Shown here one piece after another: positions 1 through 5,055 of a stretch of DNA of 6,687 bases (positions are counted from its first letter, which is position 1; each line of letters starts with the position of its first letter). The notes beneath the pieces were generated by a model. That model did not search any database. It saw only the letters and a program-made list of their open reading frames with translations, and was not told where the DNA came from. The DNA comes from an uncultured Halieaceae bacterium (lineage in GTDB: Bacteria; Pseudomonadota; Gammaproteobacteria; Pseudomonadales; Halieaceae). The position numbers and the translations under genes are program-made. The stretch lies in assembly GCA_938045215.1 (NCBI GenBank), contig CALINF010000278.1, forward strand, positions 1 through 6,687, written 5' to 3'.

Positions 1-68
1 AATCCCACAGTGTCAGGTGGCGTGCGTTCACCTTAAGTGGGAAGTGTAACAGATAGCTGGTCTATAGC

Positions 69-80
69 CTCGCGCGCGAG
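69..80. repeat. 12-base perfect palindrome
   Basis: CTCGCGCGCGAG is a perfect self-complementary sequence about 30 bases beyond the stop codon of the lipoprotein gene. It could form only a short GC-rich stem and has no T tract on either side, so I do not call it a terminator. The rest of positions 1-108 shows no gene or recognisable signal. Confidence 0.3.
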
Positions 81-108
81 TTGTCCTCAACCATAGTTTT
101 AGGCGTGA

Positions 109-474
109 TCAGCGAATCGATGCCAACACTTCATCGCCCCAACCAATCAACGTGTCATCCTTGAAAACGAGTGGGGTGGTTTCATCGGGCGTGGTCTCGC
201 CGTCGGACTGGCGGTGCTGCGTGCGGAAACGCAGTACTCGGTACTCGACATTGTCCTTGGTAAAGGCTTCTGAGTAATTGGGTGTACCCAGGCGCTCCAC
301 AACTTCGCTGCGTTGCATCCCGATATCCAGATTTGCAATCGCCGCGCGATTGTCCCGTTGCTCATCCTTCCAGTCTTTGCTGCTGTCCCAACCGTGTTCA
401 CCGTTCACGACTATACAGCCTGACAGGCTGCCAGCGATGAGCGCGGCAGTAATGATTCTAGCGGCAGTGTGCAT
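109..474 (-). CDS. DUF3192-type outer-membrane lipoprotein
   Basis: This encodes a 121-residue lipoprotein of unknown function. Residues 1-19 are a short lipoprotein signal peptide ending in the lipobox LSGC, so Cys20 would be lipidated. The next residue is Ile rather than Asp, which predicts sorting to the outer membrane. The mature part starts with an acidic, Trp-containing stretch (HGWDSSKDWKDEQRDNR). It continues with a compact domain holding IGMQRSEVVERLGTPNYSEAF (residues 51-71) and ETTPLVFKDDTLIGWGDE (98-115). This order matches what I know of the DUF3192 family, which resembles the small BamE/SmpA-like fold; that fold comparison is inference. The ATG at 474 has a good ribosome site, AAGGA, with an 8-base spacer. 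The gene ends at a TGA. It is 258 bases downstream of deoK on the same strand and is preceded by a palindrome cluster, so it probably has its own promoter. Confidence 0.85.
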   Translation of the reverse strand: MHTAARIITAALIAGSLSGCIVVNGEHGWDSSKDWKDEQRDNRAAIANLDIGMQRSEVVERLGTPNYSEAFTKDNVEYRVLRFRTQHRQSDGETTPDETTPLVFKDDTLIGWGDEVLASIR

Positions 475-546
475 TAGAGTATTCCTTACAATCTGTTTCG
501 AAAATATTGATCCCAGCGGTGCAACGAGGGAGCACGAGGGCGTATG

Positions 547-579
547 GTGTTATAGTGCACCATAACACATGGTGGTGCA
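547..579. promoter_or_regulatory. Nested palindromes, operator-like
   Basis: Two inverted repeats overlap here. One spans 547-568 with arms GTGTTAT and ATAACAC around a GTGCAC core; 10 of 11 base pairs match. The other has arms TGCACCA (556-562) and TGGTGCA (573-579) separated by 10 bases. They lie 73-105 bases upstream of the lipoprotein start codon, in the 258-base gap after deoK. The halves resemble NtrC-type TGCACC/GGTGCA sites, but the spacing is 7 bases longer than that consensus. The cluster could bind another dimeric regulator. No T tract follows on either strand, so a terminator is unlikely. Elsewhere in the gap (475-732) I found no credible gene. Confidence 0.4.
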
Positions 580-732
580 ACACCCGTGGAGGAAATTTTC
601 AGCTGTCGCCATGTACCCCTTCATTCTGACAAACGGAAGTTAGATTCCTTTGTTGTCATTAGCAGAGCGGCTTCGTCCCACTGAGATTGAGTCAGCGGGC
701 GTCAGTAGTGTTCATTGCCTGGTGCGCACTGA

Positions 733-1632
733 CTAGGCGAGTACGCTCTCATCGCCATAAGACGTTTGCGTGCCTTTGCCAGTGACGCTGTGAGATGCGT
801 ACACAATGGCGCGCTGTATGGATGTGGCGATTTCGCCGCTGCTGACATAGCTCTGGGCGAAGCAACCGATAAATGCATCGCCTGCGCCCGTGGTGTCTAC
901 TGCCTCTACCTTTGGGGCGGGGTAGTAGGTTTTCTCGTTGCCGTGCATATGCAAAGCACCGCGCTCGCCGAGCGTCACAATAAGATTTTTCAGTCCCTTG
1001 TCCATCAAGGTTTGGGCCGCCAGTTCAATCTCATCTAAAGAGTCAACCGGTAAACCCGTGAGAATCTCCAGTTCGGTTTCATTGGGCACGAAAAAGTCAC
1101 ATTTGCATGCATAAACCAGATCGAGTTGTGAGTTGGCAGGTGCGGGATTGAGCACCACCGGAATACCGTGTGAGTTGCCAAAGTCGATAGCGTGGTAGAT
1201 AGTTTCCAGCGGTATTTCCAGCTGCAGCACAATCAGCTTGCACCACGCCAGGTCATCGGCCGCCGCATCAATGTCGCTAGGCAGCAGGTGCTTGTTAGCG
1301 CCTGGAATGATCAAAATGCGGTTGCGTGATTGCTTGTCTACCATAATGGGTGCAACGCCGCTGGAGACTCCTGGTACCTTGCTCACGTGACGAGTGTCTA
1401 CACCATAAGACGCCAGGTTTGCGATAGTATTGTCTGCGAACATGTCATCACCCACCCGGCTCATCATGAGCACCTTCGCCCCTAACAGGGCCGCGGCGAC
1501 TGCCTGGTTTGCGCCTTTGCCGCCGCACCCCATGGCAAAGTCTTCGGCCTCCAGGGTCTCCCCAACTTTGGGCATCTCATCAATGTAGGCGATGAGATCC
1601 ACCATGTTGGATCCAATTACAGCAATATCCAT
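733..1632 (-). CDS. deoK: Deoxyribokinase (PfkB/ribokinase family)
   Basis: This 299-residue cytoplasmic sugar kinase most likely phosphorylates 2-deoxy-D-ribose to 2-deoxyribose 5-phosphate with ATP. Family motifs appear in order: the N-terminal GSNMVDL (7-13); the sugar-binding GCGGKGAN (35-42); NPAPA (162-166); NETE (184-187); TLGERGA (220-226); and the anion-hole and catalytic-base signature DTTGAGDAF (246-254), with Asp252 as base. The sequence is very like my memory of Salmonella DeoK, which also begins MDIAVIGSNMVDL. Met10 stands where ribokinase has the Asn that contacts the sugar 2-hydroxyl, which fits a 2-deoxy substrate. Length is normal for the family. I chose the ATG at 1632 because GGAG lies 9 bases upstream and the family starts there; the frame could extend to a GTG at 1668, without support. 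It is divergent from deoC, whose product consumes its product. A ribokinase is the main alternative. Confidence 0.88.
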   Translation of the reverse strand: MDIAVIGSNMVDLIAYIDEMPKVGETLEAEDFAMGCGGKGANQAVAAALLGAKVLMMSRVGDDMFADNTIANLASYGVDTRHVSKVPGVSSGVAPIMVDKQSRNRILIIPGANKHLLPSDIDAAADDLAWCKLIVLQLEIPLETIYHAIDFGNSHGIPVVLNPAPANSQLDLVYACKCDFFVPNETELEILTGLPVDSLDEIELAAQTLMDKGLKNLIVTLGERGALHMHGNEKTYYPAPKVEAVDTTGAGDAFIGCFAQSYVSSGEIATSIQRAIVYASHSVTGKGTQTSYGDESVLA

Positions 1633-1646
1633 GTCGCGATACTCCG

Positions 1647-1676
1647 TTGCGAGTTTATACTGAAGCACAGTATAGA
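1647..1676 (+). promoter_or_regulatory. Possible sigma-70 promoter of deoC
   Basis: TTGCGA (1647-1652) and TATAGA (1671-1676), 18 bases apart, each match the sigma-70 consensus at four of six positions. Transcription would begin near 1683 and give a leader of about 75 bases before deoC. The -10 element overlaps the right arm of the palindrome at 1656-1674. This is a moderate match only. Confidence 0.35.
1656..1674. promoter_or_regulatory. Palindromic operator between deoK and deoC
   Basis: TATACTG and CAGTATA form a perfect 7-base inverted repeat around a 5-base spacer, 24 bases upstream of the deoK start and 85 bases upstream of the deoC start. On the minus strand the arm at 1674-1669 reads TATACT, a good -10 element for deoK, giving a start point near 1662 and a leader of about 30 bases. 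On the plus strand the same arm overlaps the candidate deoC -10 element. One bound dimer could therefore block both genes. A DeoR/DeoQ-type repressor responding to deoxyribose 5-phosphate is a reasonable guess, but no regulator gene is present here. Confidence 0.5.
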
Positions 1677-1759
1677 TGACCGCGTCAGAGACGGCATGCG
1701 TGGCAGTACTTGTAGTTAGCGATCAAACTTTCTAACCCATACCTACGTCGAGACCAGCG

Positions 1760-2443
1760 ATGACAGACACAAATCAGGACATACCGCTAAACCTTGCAAT
1801 TGATCATACGCTGCTAAAACCTGAGGCCACACAGGCGCAGGTGATTGCATTGTGTGAAGAGGCTGTAGCGCATGAGTTTAAGGCAGTATGCGTAAACTCT
1901 GGTTACGTAGCAGTGGCTACAAGCGCTGTTGAGGGTAGTGGGGTATTGGTGTGTTCGGTAGTGGGTTTTCCGCTTGGTGCGATGGCAGCGCAAGCCAAAG
2001 CATCTGAGGCAACGATTGCCATAGAGGAGGGTGCTCGTGAGATTGATACTGTAGTGCCTTTGGGGCGTGTGTTGTCGGGCGATTGGGCTGGAGTTCAGAG
2101 TGACTTGATGGCTGTTCGGGCTGCAACCTCTGGAGTGACACTGAAAGTTATCTTTGAAACCTGCCTACTTGAAAAAGAGCATATCGTGCGTTTGTGTGAA
2201 ATGTGTACGGACGTTGGCGTGGATTTTGTAAAAACATCAACGGGTTTCAGTACCGGCGGTGCCACGTTGGCTGATGTGGCCTTGATGCGTCAGTCAATAG
2301 GAGCGGGCTTGCAGGTTAAGGCTTCGGGAGGCATTCGCGATCGTGAAACCGCGCTTGCCATGATGCTGGCAGGGGCGAGCCGGTTGGGTACAAGCTCTGG
2401 TGTTGCGATTGTGCAGGGATCGACTGGCGACTCGGACTATTAG
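1760..2443 (+). CDS. deoC: 2-deoxyribose-5-phosphate aldolase
   Basis: This 227-residue cytoplasmic class I aldolase splits 2-deoxy-D-ribose 5-phosphate into D-glyceraldehyde 3-phosphate and acetaldehyde. It is a TIM barrel of the shorter DeoC type. Recognisable parts are IDHTLLKPEAT (14-24), CVNSGYV (44-50), VVGFPLGA (67-74), EID (94-96), the Schiff-base motif FVKTSTGF with Lys158 (156-163), the second catalytic lysine in VKASGGIRD (Lys187), and the phosphate-binding GTSSGVAIV (210-218). Asp96 corresponds to the proton-relay aspartate. After it the sequence is TVVPLG rather than the common MVINIG, a small variation. The ATG at 1760 has only a weak GAG ribosome site 7 bases upstream. The gene is divergent from deoK, and together they convert deoxyribose into central metabolites. 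It may also serve deoxynucleoside salvage, but no phosphorylase or deoB is in the window. Confidence 0.95.
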   Translation: MTDTNQDIPLNLAIDHTLLKPEATQAQVIALCEEAVAHEFKAVCVNSGYVAVATSAVEGSGVLVCSVVGFPLGAMAAQAKASEATIAIEEGAREIDTVVPLGRVLSGDWAGVQSDLMAVRAATSGVTLKVIFETCLLEKEHIVRLCEMCTDVGVDFVKTSTGFSTGGATLADVALMRQSIGAGLQVKASGGIRDRETALAMMLAGASRLGTSSGVAIVQGSTGDSDY

Positions 2444-2470
2444 GGCGTACCTGCCGCCAGTGGAGTTACG

Positions 2471-2848
2471 CTATCTCATCTGGCGTAGCGCGATTGCTGC
2501 CACAGCCGCGGTAAAGAACTCATAGCCCAGCGCTCCCCAGGTGTACGCCGTTACTGCGCCAGCTCCGGTTAATGTAGAGTACAGGCGGCCAAACGCCAGC
2601 AAGCCGATCACTAGTGCCACTAGCAATAGTGCGGAGCGCGTATGGCGTGCATGCACTGCGCCAATAGCACAGAACAGCCCCATACCGGTTTGTAGCCCGC
2701 CGTACATGGCGCCGATCTCGGCGTAGGCATTCCCGTTAGTCATCTCCAACCCTGCATAACCGGCGGCCACTTCGGGCGCAAACAGGCACACAACCCCGTA
2801 GATTGTGAACACAAGCGCGGATAACATCAGGATAAATTTGCCCAGCAT
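2471..2848 (-). CDS. DUF4345-type small membrane protein
   Basis: This encodes a 125-residue inner-membrane protein of unknown function. Four hydrophobic helices are visible at about residues 4-24, 46-66, 72-92 and 100-121. The pattern matches the DUF4345 family as I know it: a first helix followed by a short loop with CLFAPEVAAGYAGLE, then an acidic residue (Glu44) shortly before the conserved YGGLQTGMGLF (49-59). Arg88 and Glu110 are charged residues in or beside helices and may be functionally important. The frame is open upstream to about 2980, but I chose the ATG at 2848: it has AAGGAA 6 bases upstream, the protein then begins directly with the first helix, and the longer version would run across the tRNA promoter. 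It converges with deoC across a 27-base gap and shows no functional link to it. Confidence 0.8.
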   Translation of the reverse strand: MLGKFILMLSALVFTIYGVVCLFAPEVAAGYAGLEMTNGNAYAEIGAMYGGLQTGMGLFCAIGAVHARHTRSALLLVALVIGLLAFGRLYSTLTGAGAVTAYTWGALGYEFFTAAVAAIALRQMR

Positions 2849-2889
2849 TGTAGGTTCCTTGGCAGCAACAGGCCCATACGTGAGGCCCG

Positions 2890-2895
2890 AATATA
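2890..2895 (-). promoter_or_regulatory. Possible -10 element of the DUF4345 gene
   Basis: On the minus strand TATATT (five of six to consensus) lies about 40 bases upstream of the ATG at 2848. Transcription would start near 2883 and give a leader of about 35 bases. No good -35 element is found at 16-18 bases, so support is weak. Confidence 0.2.
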
Positions 2896-2903
2896 ACGGA
2901 TTC

Positions 2904-2932
2904 TTGACAGTATCGCAGGCTACCAATAGAAT
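2904..2932 (+). promoter_or_regulatory. Strong sigma-70 promoter of the tRNA-Ala gene
   Basis: A perfect TTGACA (2904-2909) and TAGAAT (2927-2932, five of six) are separated by the ideal 17 bases. Transcription should begin near 2939-2940, giving a 5' leader of about 60 bases that RNase P would remove at 2999. No other gene lies between this promoter and the tRNA. It is the best promoter match in the window, as expected for a stable RNA gene. Confidence 0.8.
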
Positions 2933-2998
2933 GCTTCCCTCTTGAGCTCGGGTGCTGGCTGAAATGTGCCTATTAATCAAGAGGTTACGAAAGATATT

Positions 2999-3074
2999 GG
3001 GGCTATAGCTCAGCTGGGAGAGCGCAACACTGGCAGTGTTGAGGTCAGCGGTTCGATCCCGCTTAGCTCCACCA
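2999..3074 (+). tRNA. tRNA-Ala, anticodon GGC
   Basis: This 76-base gene folds into a complete cloverleaf. The acceptor stem GGGGCTA pairs with TAGCTCC and includes the G3:U70 wobble pair that defines alanine tRNAs. The D stem is GCTC/GAGC, the anticodon stem CAACA/TGTTG, and the T stem AGCGG/CCGCT around TTCGATC. The anticodon loop CTGGCAG (3030-3036) carries GGC at 3032-3034, which reads GCC and GCU codons. The 3' CCA is encoded. The sequence is nearly that of the Escherichia coli tRNA-Ala(GGC), differing mostly in the anticodon stem. It is a single-gene unit with its own promoter at 2904 and terminator at 3083. No rRNA gene or second tRNA is adjacent. Confidence 0.98.
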
Positions 3075-3082
3075 TATAGAAC

Positions 3083-3114
3083 AAGGGGTTACGTGAAAGC
3101 GTAACCCCTTTTTT
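3083..3114 (+). terminator. Intrinsic terminator of the tRNA-Ala gene
   Basis: AAGGGGTTACG (3083-3093) pairs perfectly with CGTAACCCCTT (3100-3110) around a 6-base loop, followed directly by T residues to 3114. It begins 8 bases after the tRNA CCA end. The opposite strand has no U tract after the stem, so it acts mainly on plus-strand transcripts. Confidence 0.93.
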
Positions 3115-3176
3115 ATTACTGAAAATGGCAATCGCCGGTTGTCACTGCTGTCGCAGGAGAGCCCGCGTCGGCGTTG

Positions 3177-3232
3177 CAGAGCCTTCAGACTATGAGTCTG
3201 ACAACTTCAGTCAGCCTAACTGCTTGGCTCTG
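3177..3232 (-). terminator. Two-level hairpin at the end of the cupin gene
   Basis: An outer pair CAGAGCC (3177-3183) and GGCTCTG (3226-3232) encloses a perfect 7-base hairpin TCAGACT-ATG-AGTCTGA (3185-3201). The outer arm lies within the last codons of the cupin gene and the inner hairpin starts 10 bases after its stop. There is no U tract, so if it ends transcription it is not a standard intrinsic terminator. It may instead protect the 3' end of the mRNA. Confidence 0.3.
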
Positions 3233-3672
3233 TGTTTCAGGATTTTTTTCATGGTTGAAACGCTGGCAATACTTCCATCTTTGTGCAGCGCTTCTGCCAG
3301 CACGCCTTCACCGTCAGGCGCGTAGATGCTGAATAGCACCAGTGCACCATTCGGACCTCCACGTTCCATGTGTACATCGCCAGGCTCCTTGTGGGCGAAA
3401 TCGCCCGCCAGTCGGGTGCGCGTACCCACCTCGGCGCCTGTGTCCAGATCAATATCTATTACCTGTAGTTCACCCTCCAATACTATTGAGCTTGTTTCAG
3501 CCGTATGCCGATGCAAGTGGCAATAACAATTTGGTTCCCACTTGACCAGTATCTCGAGGCGTCCGTCTTCTCTCGCGTCCAGAACAGCGTCTGCGTAATC
3601 TATGGGGTAACCGAACGCACCATCATCGGAGTATCGTTTCCACTCCAGTTCCTGATTATCGAATAGGTTCAC
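3211..3672 (-). CDS. Single-domain cupin protein
   Basis: This encodes a 153-residue soluble protein with one small beta-barrel cupin domain. Cupin motif 1 is seen as HLHRHTAETSSIVLEGEL (residues 52-69): His54, His56 and Glu59 are the likely metal ligands and Gly67 closes the motif. Motif 2 is EPGDVHMERGG (96-106), with His101 as the fourth ligand. The C-terminus (about 130-153) is basic. The layout resembles ChrR-like or acetylacetone-dioxygenase-like cupins, but substrate and function cannot be told from sequence; a small-molecule enzyme or a metal-dependent sensor are both possible. The start is GTG at 3672: there is no ATG until codon 102, an in-frame stop lies just upstream, and GGA lies 9 bases before it. 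A candidate extended -10 promoter is at 3712-3720. Its neighbours offer no functional clue. Confidence 0.75.
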   Translation of the reverse strand: MNLFDNQELEWKRYSDDGAFGYPIDYADAVLDAREDGRLEILVKWEPNCYCHLHRHTAETSSIVLEGELQVIDIDLDTGAEVGTRTRLAGDFAHKEPGDVHMERGGPNGALVLFSIYAPDGEGVLAEALHKDGSIASVSTMKKILKHRAKQLG

Positions 3673-3711
3673 AAATATTTTTCCGCTCTACAATGTGTCC
3701 ATGCCAATAAT

Positions 3712-3720
3712 ATTGTAGCA
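3712..3720 (-). promoter_or_regulatory. Extended -10 promoter of the cupin gene
   Basis: The minus strand reads TGCTACAAT, an extended -10 element (TGn followed by TACAAT, five of six). No -35 element is evident, which extended -10 promoters can tolerate. Transcription would start near 3705, about 33 bases before the GTG at 3672. The -10 lies within the upstream arm of a 7-base inverted repeat (3688-3694 and 3712-3718), so a regulator may bind there. Confidence 0.4.
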
Positions 3721-3858
3721 AGGCTTAAGACGCCATAGATCTACAGCAATTTTGATGCGGTAACTCGCACTTTCTCGAACGGCTTTGTACAGCAAAGAAA
3801 GCCAGGGAAGGCGTGCAGATAATGGATAGGGCTTCCAAAAAAACCTGGCGCATAGACG

Positions 3859-3993
3859 ATGAAAATTCCACGCGAGATTATTGCTTCGATGGAAGAACCT
3901 GAACCCACTGCGCTACACTTCGAGTTATGTGCAGTACAGGCAAATGAAGCTGGTGTCGCATTCTGTCTAGTTTCCAGAAGGCTGAAAACATGA
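3859..3993 (+). CDS. Possible small 44-residue protein
   Basis: An ATG-to-TGA frame of 44 codons fills much of the gap downstream of the phosphatase gene, on the opposite strand. The peptide starts MKIPREIIASMEEPEPTAL and ends in basic residues (SRRLKT). It has two cysteines and no signal peptide or membrane segment. I recognise no family. There is no clear ribosome site before the ATG and no convincing promoter, and a second, shorter frame (3822-3902) overlaps it. It may be chance or a decayed gene remnant. Confidence 0.15.
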   Translation: MKIPREIIASMEEPEPTALHFELCAVQANEAGVAFCLVSRRLKT

Positions 3994-4010
3994 GTCCTCT
4001 GCGCACAAAG

Positions 4011-4895
4011 TTATTTCAATAGAATGATCTTTAACTCTTCAATATCGTCGCGAGAGACGTCAAGCTCAGTTTCTATATAGCCGCTTAACGATCCCGATCG
4101 AGCTTCGGCTTTTTCTTTTGAGGCATCAATATAGCCTCCTTGTAAGACATAGAATGCTTCAATTGCGTCTGAATTTACCTTGAGCTCTTGCTCGGAAAAG
4201 CCGAGTGTATCGGCCTGTGCTTCAAGCTGTTTTATCCGAGGCCCTACCTCTTCCGCGCGCATATTATTGGACATTAGATAGTCCTGCTTGACGGTCTCCC
4301 AGGGTACACCGAGAGCCGACAAGACTAACGCCGACGCCGTTCCGGTGCGGTGAATACCGTGAGAGCAATGAAAGACGAGGGGATAGTTAGTTTCATCACC
4401 AAGAATTTCAAACAACTTACTGTATTGCTCGTCCGCAATACCGGCGACCAGCTCTTCGTGCACCAAAGGATTAAATTCGGGTGGAAACTCTCGGAAGTCC
4501 CCGGTTTTCCGCGCTTGAACGAGACGGTTGGCAGCATCCGGAATACCGTTCACATCTCCGGTTATGGGCAAGGATATTTCCTTTACTCCTTCAGGCAGGC
4601 GGTCCCGACCACGATACTCGATTTCTCCCGGTGTCAGAAAATTCACGACGGTCTTAATATTGAGTTTTTCGAGCATTGCCATGTCGGCATCGGTTAAACG
4701 CGGCAACTCCCCGGATCGATAAACTAGACCCTTCCGAACACGTCTACCCTCGGATGTTTCATGTCCACCAAGATCACGGAAATTGGGCTGGCCTTCCAGG
4801 CCAACGGATGGTTCCTGTTCTGCACCAAACACAGGAGCGGCTAATGCCACACAAATTGCAGCAACTTTTAGAGCAGAGGAGTTCAAGGCTTTCAT
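4011..4895 (-). CDS. Exported tyrosine/dual-specificity phosphatase-like protein
   Basis: This 294-residue protein belongs to the Y_phosphatase3 group, related in layout to mycobacterial PtpB. Residues 1-24 are a typical Sec signal peptide (basic start, hydrophobic core, cleavage near VFGA), so it should act in the periplasm. The family's opening NFRDLGG is at 38-44, followed by YRSGELPRLTDADM. The P-loop is HCSHGIHRTG with nucleophile Cys177 and Arg183 (CX5R). The C-terminus has the usual GSLSGYI (268-274). Two spots differ from the family norm: DLR is replaced by NFL (85-87), and the Lys-Asp of the usual CxxGKDR loop is Ile-His. It should hydrolyse phosphoester bonds, but the substrate is unknown. 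I chose the ATG at 4895 because the signal peptide begins there and the promoter at 4969-4998 lies between it and the longer TTG start (4979). The ribosome site is weak. Confidence 0.8.
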   Translation of the reverse strand: MKALNSSALKVAAICVALAAPVFGAEQEPSVGLEGQPNFRDLGGHETSEGRRVRKGLVYRSGELPRLTDADMAMLEKLNIKTVVNFLTPGEIEYRGRDRLPEGVKEISLPITGDVNGIPDAANRLVQARKTGDFREFPPEFNPLVHEELVAGIADEQYSKLFEILGDETNYPLVFHCSHGIHRTGTASALVLSALGVPWETVKQDYLMSNNMRAEEVGPRIKQLEAQADTLGFSEQELKVNSDAIEAFYVLQGGYIDASKEKAEARSGSLSGYIETELDVSRDDIEELKIILLK

Positions 4896-4968
4896 GTTAG
4901 GTTTTCGCCAGCCATCTATTGGATTTTTTACGAATGTCCGCTTTATATCGGCAGCGGCCTGCGAAAAC

Positions 4969-4998
4969 AGTATAGCCAAGACTTCCGCTGCTAGGCAA
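4969..4998 (-). promoter_or_regulatory. Sigma-70 promoter of the phosphatase gene
   Basis: The minus strand has TTGCCT (4998-4993, four of six) and TATACT (4974-4969, five of six) separated by 18 bases. Transcription would begin near 4962 and leave a leader of about 67 bases before the ATG at 4895. This also argues against the upstream TTG start at 4979, which would fall within the promoter. The gap 4896-5055 shows no terminator for the hydrolase gene upstream. Confidence 0.5.
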
Positions 4999-5055
4999 AA
5001 GCCGACGTCTGAGGGTTTCTATGCGCTAGGCGTACGAAACTCTACAACCGCCGCG

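Larger units (their letters stand above)
3673..4010. other. Intergenic gap between cupin and phosphatase genes
   Basis: These 338 bases follow the phosphatase gene and precede the cupin gene, both on the minus strand. The cupin-proximal end holds a promoter candidate and an inverted repeat, CTACAAT (3688-3694) and ATTGTAG (3712-3718). The part next to the phosphatase contains a 44-codon plus-strand frame (3859-3993) of doubtful reality. I found no terminator with a U tract after the phosphatase stop, no RNA gene and no mobile-element remnant. Confidence 0.6.

Noticed and set aside
510..540. Sigma-54 promoter for the lipoprotein gene
   Set aside because: TTGCA fits a -12 element and the spacing is right, but the -24 element has TG instead of the essential GG. 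NtrC-like sites nearby made it tempting, but support is too weak.
547..568. Palindrome as a terminator of deoK
   Set aside because: It is about 165 bases beyond the deoK stop, has an AT-rich stem and no U tract after it on the minus strand.
569..643. 24-codon plus-strand frame starting with ATG at 569
   Set aside because: It is very short, lies in a regulatory-looking region and has no ribosome site before its first ATG.
1633..1668. N-terminal extension of deoK from a GTG start
   Set aside because: The extra 12 residues are absent from the family as I know it, the extension would cover the palindrome and -10 element, and the ATG at 1632 has a good ribosome site.
2849..2980. N-terminal extension of the DUF4345 protein
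   Set aside because: It would run across the tRNA promoter and adds 44 residues unlike the family; the ATG at 2848 has a strong ribosome site.
2999..3114. tRNA-Ala gene as an integration site with an adjacent mobile element
   Set aside because: tRNA genes are common attachment sites, but no integrase, repeated tRNA 3' end or foreign gene is visible nearby.
4896..4979. N-terminal extension of the phosphatase from a TTG start
   Set aside because: It would put 28 residues ahead of a typical signal peptide, and the TTG falls within the predicted promoter.
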